In this document: one piece after another, positions 35,076-43,406 of the stretch
How the letters are laid out: each line of letters opens with the position of its first letter
Numbering within the stretch: the stretch's first letter is position 1
Source: Streptomyces sp. JH34
GTDB lineage: Bacteria; Actinomycetota; Actinomycetes; Streptomycetales; Streptomycetaceae
Reading direction: 5' to 3'
Assembly (NCBI RefSeq): GCF_029428875.1
Contig: NZ_JAJSOO010000001.1
Location: 3,100,001-3,164,000, forward strand
Length of the DNA: 64,000 bases
Notes under the pieces: generated by a model
Told to the model about the DNA's origin: nothing
The model's input: the letters and a program-made list of their open reading frames with translations, nothing else
The model's database searches: none
Program-made: the position numbers and the translations under genes

Positions 35076-36715
35076 CGGTGCTGGACGCCCCCGCGGGAGC
35101 CGCCGTCCCGGCCGTACGCGGCCAGGGTCTGGTCCCCGTGTTCGCACGCCTCAAGCTGGCGCTGCTGCGCAACGGGCTGCGCCAGTCGTCCGGGCGGAGG
35201 GCCGCCTACATCGCGTCCCTCGTCGTGACGCTGCTGCTCGCGGTGGGCCAGCTGATCGGCCTGGTCGCACTGCGCGGCCACGCGCAGGCGAGCACCCTGG
35301 TGGTGCTCCTGACCGCGGTCCTGGCGCTGGGCTGGGCGGTGATGCCGCTGTTCTTCCCGAGCGGGGACGAGACCTTGGACCCGACCCGGCTGGTGATGCT
35401 GCCGCTGCGGCCGCGGCCGCTGATCGGCGCCCTGCTGACGGCTTCGCTGATCGGTATCGGGCCGCTCTTCACGCTCGCCCTGGTCCTCGGCTCGGTGATC
35501 GCTCTGGCGCACGGAGCCGTCGCGGTGGTGTTCGGGGTGATCGCCGTGCCCCTGACGCTGCTGGTCTGTGTGGCGCTGGCGCGGTCGGTCACCACGGCCA
35601 ACACCCGGCTGCTGACCTCGCGCAAGGGCCGCGACCTCGCGGTGCTCAGCGGGCTGGTGATCGCGGTGGGCATCCAGTTCGTCAACTTCGGGGCGCAGCG
35701 CCTGGGCCGGGCGGGCGGGCTGTCCTCGCTCGAGCCGGTCGCGGACGTGGTGCGCTGGCTGCCGCCGGCCTCGGCTCTCGGCGCGGTGGGGTCGGCCTCC
35801 GAGGGGGCGTACGGGACGGCGTTCGGGCAGTTGCTGCTCTCGGTGCTCGCGCTGGGCGGCGTGCTGTGGCTGTGGCAGCGGAGCCTCGTGAAGCTGATGA
35901 CGTCGCCGGACGGCTCCACGATCGCGGCCGCCGAACCGTCCTCGGGGCGCTCCGGCGCGGGCCGTTCCGGTCTGTTCTCGTTGCTTCCGGAGGGGCGTAC
36001 GGGCACGGTGATGGAGCGGAGCCTGCGGTACGTCGTACGGGACCCGAAGACGAAGGCGGCCTGGGTGACGGCGCTGGCGATCGGTCTGATCGTGCCGGTG
36101 CTCAACGCGGTGCAGGGCGGCGGGTCGGCCTACTTCGCGTGTTTCGCGGCCGGAATGCTCGGCATGCAGATGTACAACCAGTTCGGGCAGGACACCTCCG
36201 CCTTCTGGATGGTGGCGCTGTCGGTGTCCTCGACCCGGGACGCCTTCCTCGAACTGCGGGCGCGTGCGCTGGCCCTGCTGCTGATCACCCTGCCGTACAC
36301 GGTCCTGGTGACGGTGGTGACCACGGCGGTCCTCGGCGACTGGGCGGCCCTTCCGGGGGTGATGGGCCTGTCGTTCGCGCTGCTGGGCGCGATGCTGGCG
36401 ACGGGCGCTCTGGCGTCGGCGCTGTTCCCGTACTCGATTCCGCAGGACGGGGCGTTCAAGAACGTCGTGCCGGGGCAGGCCGGGCTCGCCTGGATCTCCA
36501 TGCTCGGCGGGGTGGTGGGCGCCGCGGTGCTCAGCGGTCCCGTGATCGGGCTGACGGTCTGGCTGCACGTGGCGGACCATCGTGACCTGCTGTGGCTGCT
36601 GCTGCCGGTGGGCGCGGTGTACGGGGCGTTCATCGGGTGGCTGGGGGTACGGCTCGCGGCTCCGCGCACCGCGCAGCGACTCCCGGAGATCCTGGCGGCG
36701 GTCAGCAAGGGCTGA
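35072..36715 (+). CDS. ABC-2 type exporter, membrane subunit
   Basis: 547-residue permease with about twelve hydrophobic segments, for example YIASLVVTLLLAVGQLIGLVAL, LVVLLTAVLALGWAVMPLFF and LLITLPYTVLVTVVTTAVL, ending LLLPVGAVYGAFIGWLGVRLAA. The two halves look related, and a hydrophilic loop near residues 285-310 separates them. It begins inside the stop codon of the ATPase gene. The pair probably forms a homodimeric exporter of two permease and two ATPase chains, as for other large ABC-2 permeases. No substrate or regulator is adjacent. Confidence 0.88.
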   Translation: MTVLDAPAGAAVPAVRGQGLVPVFARLKLALLRNGLRQSSGRRAAYIASLVVTLLLAVGQLIGLVALRGHAQASTLVVLLTAVLALGWAVMPLFFPSGDETLDPTRLVMLPLRPRPLIGALLTASLIGIGPLFTLALVLGSVIALAHGAVAVVFGVIAVPLTLLVCVALARSVTTANTRLLTSRKGRDLAVLSGLVIAVGIQFVNFGAQRLGRAGGLSSLEPVADVVRWLPPASALGAVGSASEGAYGTAFGQLLLSVLALGGVLWLWQRSLVKLMTSPDGSTIAAAEPSSGRSGAGRSGLFSLLPEGRTGTVMERSLRYVVRDPKTKAAWVTALAIGLIVPVLNAVQGGGSAYFACFAAGMLGMQMYNQFGQDTSAFWMVALSVSSTRDAFLELRARALALLLITLPYTVLVTVVTTAVLGDWAALPGVMGLSFALLGAMLATGALASALFPYSIPQDGAFKNVVPGQAGLAWISMLGGVVGAAVLSGPVIGLTVWLHVADHRDLLWLLLPVGAVYGAFIGWLGVRLAAPRTAQRLPEILAAVSKG

Positions 36716-36765
36716 CGGGCCAGGACGCGGGAGGGTACGGGCCCACGAGGGCGGGGCGTCCGGGG

Positions 36766-37659
36766 TCAGGGGCTGACGGGCTCCCGGTCGTCCCGGCGTC
36801 CCTCGGCGAGCTGTTCCAGGAAGGGCTCCACCGCCCTGCGCCAGCCATCCGGACGGTCGTAGTGGACGAGGTGGCCGGCGTCCTCCACCTCCGCGTACTG
36901 CCCGCGCGGCAGCACGCGGACCATCTCCTGGGCCTCCGCCCTGCCCAGCTCCCCGTCGATCCCGCGCAGGACCAGGGTGGGGCAGCGCACCTGCGCCAGC
37001 TCCTCCCAGTGGGCGTCGAAGACCCAGGTGGCCCGCGACGTCAGCATCTGCTCCTGGGAGAAGACGGGCCGCCAGCCGTCGGAACTCTCGGCCATCACCT
37101 CGGCGAAGAACTCGCCGCGCGCGGGGTTGGGCCGCTCCACCCAGGGATCGTCCTCGCCGAACCACTTCCGCACGTCGGCGAGCGTCGCGAAGGGCAGCGG
37201 CCAGGTGGTGAACCAGTCCGCCCATTCGCGCTGCGAGGCGGCACCGATCGCGGAGGCCCGCATGTCGCAGATGATCAGCGCCTTGACGAGGTCGGGGCGC
37301 TTCGCGGCGAGCTGCCACGCGGTGAGCGCGCCCATCGAGTGTCCGACGAGGGTCACCGGGGCCAGGCCCAGCTGCTCGATCGCGGTCTCGGCGTCCGCGA
37401 CGTAGGCGTCGCGGGTGTACGGGCCGTCGGCCGGCTTGTCGCTGCGCCCGTGGCCACGCTGGTCGAGGCCGACCGGCCGGTGGCGTTCGGAGAGCCAGCG
37501 GGCGGTGGACGCCCAGTGCGTGGCCCGTCCCATCAGGCCGTGGAGCATTAAGATCCCGGGGGCCTGCCCGGCCTCCGCGGGATCCTTGGGCCGGTCGGCG
37601 AACTCCCACGCCGCGAGGCGTACGCCGTCCGATCCGGTCACATCGATGCGCCGCACCAT
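36766..37659 (-). CDS. Alpha/beta hydrolase
   Basis: 297-residue serine hydrolase-fold protein. Seen: LMLHGLMGRATHW (oxyanion loop), VGLDQRGHGRSDKP, nucleophile elbow TLVGHSMGALTAW, LVLRGIDGELG carrying the acid, and DAGHLVHYDRPDGW with the catalytic His. Substrate range is open (ester, haloalkane-like or epoxide-like). The ATG at 37657-37659 (MVRRIDV) is chosen with AAGGGGG upstream; GTG 37692 would add 11 residues. It is isolated from its neighbours and probably monocistronic. Confidence 0.88.
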   Translation of the reverse strand: MVRRIDVTGSDGVRLAAWEFADRPKDPAEAGQAPGILMLHGLMGRATHWASTARWLSERHRPVGLDQRGHGRSDKPADGPYTRDAYVADAETAIEQLGLAPVTLVGHSMGALTAWQLAAKRPDLVKALIICDMRASAIGAASQREWADWFTTWPLPFATLADVRKWFGEDDPWVERPNPARGEFFAEVMAESSDGWRPVFSQEQMLTSRATWVFDAHWEELAQVRCPTLVLRGIDGELGRAEAQEMVRVLPRGQYAEVEDAGHLVHYDRPDGWRRAVEPFLEQLAEGRRDDREPVSP

Positions 37660-38309
37660 AGGTTCTGGCACCCCCTTCTGGTCCTCGATCACCGTGTGCG
37701 TGCGCGCCAGACTATCGAACTCTTATTCGAAAACCCGCTTCCGGCTCGCAACATCCCACGTTTGAGTGACAGCGGTTCAGGATTGATGACGGTCGCCCTG
37801 GGGAGACCTTCTCCGGGAAGCGGACCACTCGGGGACAGGGGTCCGCGGGGACTGACCTCGAGAGCTCGGGGCTCCAGGTCAGCGCAGGGGAGGACAGGCC
37901 CCGGCACCTTCGGGCGCCGGGGCCGCAACGTGTCCGGGAACGCAGGGGTCCGCGCTCGCGGCGGACCGTCGGGGCGGCACGGAGCGGCACCCCGGAGAAT
38001 CGGGAGAATCGAACATCCCGCAGGGCCCTGAAGGCCCGGGGAAGCGTGAGGGCGTCGGAAAGCACGGCAGCCACCTCATGGTGCACGTGCCAGTGCGACG
38101 GGCGCATTCCCTGCTCCCTCCCCGACCGCCCGGCGGGTTCCGCCGGCGCCCTCAGGTCATATGCCTGGCCACAGCCTGGCACGCGTTTCGCCCGGGCGCT
38201 GCGATTCCGGGCGGAAAACAGAAAGCGGGCTTACCGGCTCACATCTGCACGTGCATCCGCATCGGCGCCTGCACGTGTGTCAGGGCGCCGACGCGGGCAC
38301 AACCGCTGG
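37660..38309. other. Intergenic region between the hydrolase and dmdR1 with a CTGCACGTG direct repeat
   Basis: 650 bases. Several open frames cross it on both strands, but none has a ribosome site, a recognisable domain or convincing composition. CTGCACGTG occurs as a direct repeat at 38245-38253 and 38269-38277, 24 bp apart, close to the 3' end of dmdR1 and in the 5' part of the antisense frame discussed in the findings. No terminator with a T-run is evident. Confidence 0.5.
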
Positions 38310-39002
38310 TCAGCGCTTCGCGACGAACACGTGCGAGGCGACCTCGGAGTCGAGCTCGGCCGCCTCCCCGCTGGAACCGACCAGCACGCCGCCGGCCGAC
38401 TCGGTCACACTGACGACGGACCCGGGCTGTACGCCCGCCCGCCGCAGCGTGTACATCAGCTGTGCGTCGGTCTGGATCGGCTCACCGATCCGGCGCACCA
38501 CCACGGTCTTGCCCTCGGCGCCCGGGTCGAGCTCGGCCAGGCTCACCATGCCCTCGTCCAGGAACGGATCGGCCTCGGCCTTCTCGCCCAGCTCCTCCAG
38601 ACCCGGGATCGGGTTGCCGTACGGAGACTCCGTCGGGTGCCGCAGCAGCTCCAGCACCCGGCGCTCCACGGCCTCGCTCATCACGTGTTCCCAGCGGCAC
38701 GCCTCGGCGTGGACCTGTTCCCACTCCAGGCCGATGACGTCGACGAGCAGGCACTCGGCCAGCCGGTGCTTGCGCATCACCCGGGTCGCCAGCCGGCGTC
38801 CCTCCTCGGTCAGCTCCAGATGGCGGTCGCCCGCGACCTGGACCAGACCGTCCCGCTCCATGCGCGCCACGGTCTGGCTGACCGTCGGACCACTCTGGTC
38901 CAGCCGTTCGGCGATCCGGGCGCGCATGGGGACCACGCCTTCCTCTTCGAGCTCGAGGATGGTGCGGAGATACATCTCCGTGGTGTCGATCAGTCCGGAC
39001 AT
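38310..39002 (-). CDS. dmdR1: DtxR-family iron-dependent repressor (DmdR1 type)
   Basis: 230-residue Fe2+-activated repressor controlling siderophore and iron-uptake genes (family knowledge). It aligns to DtxR residue for residue: HTH LDQSGPTVSQTVARMERDGLV, primary metal ligands M10, C102, E105 and H106, ancillary ligands H79, E83 and H98, and a C-terminal SH3-like domain (GKTVVVRRIGEPIQTDAQLMYTL). The ATG at 39000-39002 has GAGGGG upstream. The complementary strand also has a long open frame across the whole gene, as in S. coelicolor where an antisense gene adm is reported opposite dmdR1. Confidence 0.93.
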   Translation of the reverse strand: MSGLIDTTEMYLRTILELEEEGVVPMRARIAERLDQSGPTVSQTVARMERDGLVQVAGDRHLELTEEGRRLATRVMRKHRLAECLLVDVIGLEWEQVHAEACRWEHVMSEAVERRVLELLRHPTESPYGNPIPGLEELGEKAEADPFLDEGMVSLAELDPGAEGKTVVVRRIGEPIQTDAQLMYTLRRAGVQPGSVVSVTESAGGVLVGSSGEAAELDSEVASHVFVAKR

Positions 39003-39209
39003 ACGTGCCCCTCGATGCTGTGACATGAAGTCGTCGTGCGATGGCCCTCCACCAATTCTGACGCATGGCACCGACAACCGTGCCCTGCCGTCGGCAGTCC
39101 GTGCGGACGGGCGGTTCCGGGCGCTATTGACAGCCCAGTGGTCCGGACCGCAACGTGATCCGCGACACGGGCACCGCACGGACCCCACTTCACCGGAAAG
39201 GCCTCCTCG

Positions 39210-39965
39210 ATGAGCGACAGCAAGCTCGCCGGTCAGTTCTTCGACGCAGCGATCGGCCTGCTGGAGCGGGTGCGCGACGAGGAGGCGGGATCGATCGCCG
39301 CCGCGGGGGCCGCGATCGCCGACACCGTCGCCGCGGGAGGCCGGCTCTTCGCCTTCGGTGCCGGGCACTCGTCGCTCGCCGCGCAGGACGTCGTCTACCG
39401 TGCGGGCGGACTGGCCCTGATGAACCTTCTGGCGGTGCCCGGCACCGTCGGCGTCGACGTCATGCCGGCCACGCTCGGCTCGGCGTTGGAGCGGGTGGAC
39501 GGCCTCGCGAGCGCCGTCCTCGACTCCAGCCCGGCCCGCGCGGGCGATCTCCTCGTGATCATCTCGCTGTCCGGGCGCAACGCACTGCCCGTGGAGATGG
39601 CGCAGAACGCGCGTGCGCTCGGGCTCACGGTCGTCGGGGTCACCTCCGTCGCCTACACGACGGGCACCAGGTCGCGGCACGTGTCGGGCGGATTCCTCCG
39701 CGACCACTGCGACATCGTGCTGGACAGCAAGATCGCGATCGGTGACGCCGAACTGCGGACGGAGGGCGTCGAGGCACCCTTCGCGCCCGCGTCGACGGTC
39801 GTCACCAGCGCGCTGATGCAGGCCATGATGGCCACCGCGGCCGAGGAACTCGTCGCCCGCGGAATCGAACCTCCGCTGCTGCGCTCGGGCAACGTGGACG
39901 GCGGACACGAGTGGAACGGGCGCGTGATGCGGGAGTACGGCGACCGCGTCTTCTACCGGCACTGA
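39210..39965 (+). CDS. SIS-domain sugar-phosphate-binding protein
   Basis: 251-residue protein with a sugar isomerase (SIS) domain. Seen: GRLFAFGAGHSSLAAQDVVYRAGG, LLVIISLSGRNALPVEMAQNARALGLTVVGVTSVAYT, the phosphosugar-binding Ser-rich loop, and a C-terminal extension ending GGHEWNGRVMREYGDRVFYRH. Related proteins bind amino-sugar phosphates such as N-acetylglucosamine derivatives, sometimes with an MurQ- or AgaS-like role. The ATG at 39210 is preceded by CACCGGAAAGGCC. It diverges from dmdR1, sharing a 207-bp promoter interval. The exact substrate is unknown. Confidence 0.88.
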   Translation: MSDSKLAGQFFDAAIGLLERVRDEEAGSIAAAGAAIADTVAAGGRLFAFGAGHSSLAAQDVVYRAGGLALMNLLAVPGTVGVDVMPATLGSALERVDGLASAVLDSSPARAGDLLVIISLSGRNALPVEMAQNARALGLTVVGVTSVAYTTGTRSRHVSGGFLRDHCDIVLDSKIAIGDAELRTEGVEAPFAPASTVVTSALMQAMMATAAEELVARGIEPPLLRSGNVDGGHEWNGRVMREYGDRVFYRH

Positions 39966-39990
39966 GCGGCACTGAGCGGCACCGAGCGGC
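39961..39990. repeat. Three-copy 10-bp tandem repeat at the SIS gene stop codon
   Basis: ACTGAGCGGC, ACTGAGCGGC and ACCGAGCGGC follow each other. The first copy contains the TGA stop, so the array begins inside the gene's last codons. Confidence 0.8.
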
Positions 39991-40063
39991 ACGCGGCGTA
40001 CAGCACCGAGCGGCCGGCGCCCGGCGCGCCCGGCCCCGGCCGGGTTCGAAGCCCGGCCCGCCC

Positions 40064-40113
40064 GCCGGGTTCAGGCGCCCGGCCCGGCTTCAGGCGCCCA
40101 CCCGGGTTCAGGC
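40064..40113. repeat. Three-copy 18-19 bp direct repeat at the 3' end of the PAS gene
   Basis: TTCAGGC cores at 40070, 40089 and 40107, each within GGGTTCAGGCGCCC-like context. Read leftward, every copy contains GCCTGA, and the right-hand copy supplies the stop codon of the PAS gene. Confidence 0.7.
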
Positions 40114-41502
40114 CTCCGGCACGCCCGTCAGCCGGGCGAGGTCGACCGCCGTGGCGACCCGGGCCGCCGCGCTCTCCGCGTACATCACGTCGGGGCGTTC
40201 GAACGCGCCGCGGTTCGCCGCGCGCAGGAACGTCACCACGCCCAGCGTCCTCCCCCGGCTCCGCAGCACCGCGCACAGGGCGTACGCGGAGCCGCCCGGC
40301 CACTGGTGCCCGACCGCCCACGCCCCGCCCGCGCCGGCCGGCGCGGCGGCCCGGACGGAGTCCGCGCGCTCGACGGCCTGGAGGGCCGGGTGCCCCGGCG
40401 CGTACCGCACCGGGAGCGGGCCGCCGGAGACCGGCAGGCAGGGCCCCGGCGCGTCGGACGGCGTGGCCGCGGCCCGTACGAGCCGTTCCCCCACCGCGAG
40501 GCCGGCCAGCAGATCGACGACCACATGGTCGGCGAACCCCGCAAGCGCGTAGTCCAGCGACGTGGTCGCCGCCTCCATCGGGTCCTCGCACTCCGCGGTC
40601 TGACGGGCCGCCCGGTGCAGCTGCTTCGCACGGAAGCGCACCCGGTCCGCGTCCTGCTCCGCGAGCTTCGCCGCGGTGACGTCGCGGAACAGCCAGCCGA
40701 CCCCGAGCGGGACCGGTTCCTCGGCGAGCGGCGAGGTCAGCCTCAGGAATCCGCTGCGCCAGCAGCGCCGCCGGTCCCCCTCGGCGGTGCGCAGGGTCAC
40801 CCACAGCTCGGCCGGGGCGGGCGGCGCCCCCTCGGCGAGGACGTGCTGCAGCGCGCTCTCCAGGTCCTCGACGCCCTGGACGACCAGCTCGCCCAGCGGG
40901 CGTCCGAGCAGGGTGGTGCGCCCGCCGCCCAGAGCACGGGCGGCGTAGGCGTTGACCACGGTGGGACGCAGGTCGACGTCGACGGCGACCACGCCCCAGG
41001 ACGCGTCCTCGAACAGGGCTTCACTGAGCGCGATGGAGCGCTCCAGGTCGATCTGCGCGTGCACCTCGCTGAACGCGCAGTACACCCCGGCGGGCTTCCC
41101 GTCCTCGCCCCGGACCCCCGACGACTGGGTCCGCACCAGGACTCGCCCGCCGTCCTTGCGCAGCAGCGCGAACTCGTGGACCTGGCGGCCGGGCGCGTCC
41201 ATGACGGACAGCAGCCGTTGCTGCACGTCCACCGCGTCCGCGGGCCGCACGGCCCACCCGGCGAAACCGCGTCGGCCGACGGCCTCGGCGGCACTCCAGC
41301 CGAGGATCCGCTCGGCCTCGCGGTTCCAGTGGGTGACGGTGCCGTGCGCGTCGAACGCGCAGAGCGCGGCGTCCATCCCGTCGAGCAGCGCGGCGAGGAG
41401 CCGGGAACCCGGGACCGCCGCCGTCGTCGTCGAAGGCTCCCGCCCCGGGTCCTCATCGGGACCGAGCGCGTCGGTGGTCCCGGTGCTCCTGGAAGCACTC
41501 AC
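40108..41502 (-). CDS. PAS/GAF sensor protein without a recognised output domain
   Basis: 464-residue cytosolic protein. Seen: PAS domain 1 (LLAALLDGMDAALCAFDAHGTVTHWNREAERILGWSAAEAVGRR), its PAC-like strand (VHEFALLRKDGGRVLVRTQSSGVRGEDGKPAGVYCAFSEV), a second PAS (ALFEDASWGVVAVDVDLRPTVVNAYAARALGG), then a GAF-like segment from about 310 with SAYALCAVLRSRGRTLGVVTFLRAANRGAF. The kinase, phosphatase or cyclase end usual in such proteins is missing, so this is either a stand-alone sensor or a shortened PP2C-type regulator. The GTG at 41500-41502 has an excellent GGGAGG site. Confidence 0.78.
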   Translation of the reverse strand: MSASRSTGTTDALGPDEDPGREPSTTTAAVPGSRLLAALLDGMDAALCAFDAHGTVTHWNREAERILGWSAAEAVGRRGFAGWAVRPADAVDVQQRLLSVMDAPGRQVHEFALLRKDGGRVLVRTQSSGVRGEDGKPAGVYCAFSEVHAQIDLERSIALSEALFEDASWGVVAVDVDLRPTVVNAYAARALGGGRTTLLGRPLGELVVQGVEDLESALQHVLAEGAPPAPAELWVTLRTAEGDRRRCWRSGFLRLTSPLAEEPVPLGVGWLFRDVTAAKLAEQDADRVRFRAKQLHRAARQTAECEDPMEAATTSLDYALAGFADHVVVDLLAGLAVGERLVRAAATPSDAPGPCLPVSGGPLPVRYAPGHPALQAVERADSVRAAAPAGAGGAWAVGHQWPGGSAYALCAVLRSRGRTLGVVTFLRAANRGAFERPDVMYAESAAARVATAVDLARLTGVPEA

Positions 41503-41635
41503 TCCGTACCTCCCGCAGGGCGTGTTCCGCTTCGCGTTCCGCATTGCCGCACGTCAGACCATTGAACTCGAACGTGAGCCACCACACAGCCACTTCCCGG
41601 AAATCCGGTGTCCACCCGGGGCGCCGTTAATTCGC

Positions 41636-41664
41636 TTGTGCGGCCGCGCGGGTGTTCCTAGGCT
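41636..41664 (+). promoter_or_regulatory. Sigma-70-type promoter of the structured RNA
   Basis: TTGTGC at 41636-41641 and TAGGCT at 41659-41664 are separated by exactly 17 bp, close to the Streptomyces HrdB consensus. Transcription would start near 41671, just ahead of the structured region. The PAS gene lies behind it on the other strand. Confidence 0.7.
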
Positions 41665-41670
41665 GTGGGC

Positions 41671-41865
41671 ACACGCTGAAAGGAGGTGATCCGAAAAGTG
41701 CAGTCTTATCGGATTCGTGAGGTGGCTGCGGGCTGACAGCCCGTCGTCGCACACCGTGCACCTCGGCAGGCTGCCTGCCGAAACCCAAGCAGTCACCGAC
41801 CCGCAGGCTCGCCGGTAAGTCCGGCCGGCTCCTCCGCGAGGAGGAACCAGAGCCTGCGGGTTCCT
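41671..41865 (+). ncRNA. Putative structured small RNA with a 12-codon leader ORF
   Basis: From the predicted start a transcript of about 190 bases folds into clear elements. These are a TCGGCAGG/CCTGCCGA hairpin (41763-41781), then a closed three-way junction whose 12-bp stem pairs 41799-41810 with 41850-41861, enclosing hairpins GCCGG-TAAGT-CCGGC (41811-41825) and CTCCTC-CGC-GAGGAG (41829-41843). The end could terminate transcription ahead of the convergent SDR gene. No known family was recognised with certainty. A small RNA named scr4389 is, from memory, reported at the matching S. coelicolor locus. Confidence 0.65.
41698..41736 (+). CDS. Short ORF with a perfect anti-16S ribosome site inside the small RNA
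   Basis: GTG at 41698 opens MQSYRIREVAAG and stops at 41736. It is preceded at 41678-41691 by GAAAGGAGGTGATC, complementary to the 3' end of 16S rRNA over its whole length, far stronger than normal sites here. The peptide resembles the first residues of a MerR/excisionase HTH (YRIGEVA), so it may be a leader peptide, a truncated regulator start, or a ribosome-docking element of the RNA. Confidence 0.45.
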   Translation: MQSYRIREVAAG

Positions 41866-41881
41866 GCGTTCTCCGGGCAGC

Positions 41882-42667
41882 TCAGTACTGCTCGGACTGG
41901 CCGCCGTCGATCGGGACGACGGTGGCGTTGATGAAGCCGGACTCCTCGGAGAGCAGGAACGCGACCAGGTTGCCGACCTCCTCGGGCCTGCCGAACCGCT
42001 TCATCGGGTTGACGCTGACGAAGGCCTCGCCGGCCTTCTCCCAGTTGTCCGCGTCGATCTGCTTGAGCGAGGCCTCGACCATCGGGGTCATGATGGCGCC
42101 GGGGGCGATCGCCTTGACCGAGACGCCGAACTGTCCGTACTCCACGCCGGAGTTGCGGGTGAGACCGACGACGCCGTGCTTGGCCGCCGCGTAGCCGGAC
42201 TGGTTGCCCACTCCCCGTATGCCGCCGACGGAGGCCGTGTTCACGACGGAGCCGGAGCCCTGGCCCTTCATGACCGGGAGCACGTACTTCAGGCCGAGGA
42301 ACACGCCGCGGAGGTTGATCGAGACGACGCGGTCGAACTCGTCGGAGCCGAAGTCCTGGGTGAGGTTCTGCTTGCCCTCGATGCCGGCGTTGTTGAAGAA
42401 GCCGTCGATGCGTCCGTAGGCCTCGACCGTGGCGGAGACGTACCGCCGCGTGTCCTCCTCGGAGCTGACGTCGGCGGTGATCCGCAGGACCTCGGCGCCG
42501 GGGGCGGTCTTCTCCACCTCGGCCGCCGTGGCGGCGAGACCCTGCTCGCTGACGTCGACGAGCGCCAGCCTGGCGCCTTCGGCCGCGACCCGCACGGCCG
42601 CCGAGCGGCCGAGACCCGAGCCGCCGCCGGTGATGAGGACGACCTTGCCGCTGAACCGGTCTTCCAT
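41882..42667 (-). CDS. Short-chain dehydrogenase/reductase
   Basis: 261-residue classical SDR using NAD(P)(H). Seen: TGGGSGLG at residues 13-20 for the cofactor, NNAG near 92-95, catalytic Ser S146, Tyr Y159 and Lys K163 (YAAAK), and the C-terminal substrate region IDGGQSEQY. Asp in LALVDVS after strand 2 favours NAD. The ATG at 42665-42667 has GGAGG. It diverges from the TetR gene at 42770 with a shared palindrome between them, so that repressor very probably controls it. The substrate is unknown. Confidence 0.9.
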   Translation of the reverse strand: MEDRFSGKVVLITGGGSGLGRSAAVRVAAEGARLALVDVSEQGLAATAAEVEKTAPGAEVLRITADVSSEEDTRRYVSATVEAYGRIDGFFNNAGIEGKQNLTQDFGSDEFDRVVSINLRGVFLGLKYVLPVMKGQGSGSVVNTASVGGIRGVGNQSGYAAAKHGVVGLTRNSGVEYGQFGVSVKAIAPGAIMTPMVEASLKQIDADNWEKAGEAFVSVNPMKRFGRPEEVGNLVAFLLSEESGFINATVVPIDGGQSEQY

Positions 42668-42709
42668 GACTGAACCTCCACGCTGAGATGTACCGGATGG
42701 CATTAGCCT

Positions 42710-42729
42710 AGACAGTACGTACAGTCTAA
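42710..42729. promoter_or_regulatory. Near-perfect 20-bp palindrome between divergent SDR and TetR genes
   Basis: TAGACAGTAC followed directly by GTACAGTCTA: an inverted repeat with only one mismatched position per arm, 40-43 bp from both start codons. This is the standard setting of a TetR operator controlling both genes; binding is inferred. Confidence 0.75.
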
Positions 42730-42769
42730 ATATTCCGCTGTGCCCGTATCGTGCGGCTCAGGAGGTTCC

Positions 42770-43393
42770 ATGGACGACGAACGCCCCGCCGCCCCACGCC
42801 CTCGTCGCGGCCCGCACCGCGACCCGGAAGCCCATGAGGCGGTCCTGACGGCCACGCGGGAGCTGGTGGCCGAGCTCGGCTACAAGGGCGTGACGATGGA
42901 GCGCATCGCGTCACGGGCCGGGGTGGCCCGGATGACGGTCTACCGCTGGTGGCCGAACAAGGCGGCCGTGATCACCGAGGCGGTCGCCGACCGGCTCGCC
43001 CCCGGGCCGGCCCCCGACACGGGTGACGTGCGCGAGGACGCGCTGCTCTGGCTGCGGAACCTGGTGCGGACCCTGACGCTCCTGGGCGACCCCAGTGTCG
43101 TGACGGGCGCGCTGACCGAGCGCGGGGAGGCCGGGCGGACGGATCTGCGGGACCTCCTGCGCGCCCACGCCGAGCGGGCCGCGCTGCTGCTGCGCAACGG
43201 CGTGGCCCGGGGCGGGCTGCCGGAGGGGCTGCCCCTGGACACGATCGTGGACAGCTGGACCGGTTACGTCGTGTACCGGACGGTGTTCCTGGGCCAGGAG
43301 ATCACCGAGGCCGATCTCCTCGGCCTCGTACGGCTGCTGCCGGGGCGGCCCGGCGAGGGGCCTCCCGGGGCGTCGGGCGCCGGGACGGGCTGA
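42770..43393 (+). CDS. TetR family regulator, probable repressor of the divergent SDR gene
   Basis: 207-residue regulator. Seen: HTH HEAVLTATRELVAELGYKGVTMERIASRAGVARMTVYRWWPNKAAVITEAV, then a helical ligand domain (TLTLLGDPSVVTGALTERGE, DTIVDSWTGYVVYRTVFLGQEITEADLLGLVRLL) resembling TetR_C_11/AcrR types. The ATG at 42770 has a perfect AGGAGG; the open frame upstream to 42740 has none. It diverges from the SDR gene, with a palindrome overlapping the promoter interval, so control of SDR and self is likely. Confidence 0.9.
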   Translation: MDDERPAAPRPRRGPHRDPEAHEAVLTATRELVAELGYKGVTMERIASRAGVARMTVYRWWPNKAAVITEAVADRLAPGPAPDTGDVREDALLWLRNLVRTLTLLGDPSVVTGALTERGEAGRTDLRDLLRAHAERAALLLRNGVARGGLPEGLPLDTIVDSWTGYVVYRTVFLGQEITEADLLGLVRLLPGRPGEGPPGASGAGTG

Positions 43394-43406
43394 GGCCCCC
43401 GGGGCA

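Noticed and set aside
37712..38182. 156-codon leftward frame between the hydrolase and dmdR1
   Set aside because: No ribosome site, no domain, and composition typical of noncoding high-GC frames.
40040..40056. T-arm-like sequence CCGGGTTCGAAGCCCGG suggesting a tRNA 3' half
   Set aside because: No D-arm, anticodon arm or acceptor stem can be drawn from the flanking repeats; it looks like chance in GC-rich repeat DNA.
41678..41692. Complement of the 16S rRNA 3' end, suggesting rRNA debris
   Set aside because: Only about 14 bases match and a start codon follows at proper distance; it is better read as an extreme ribosome site.
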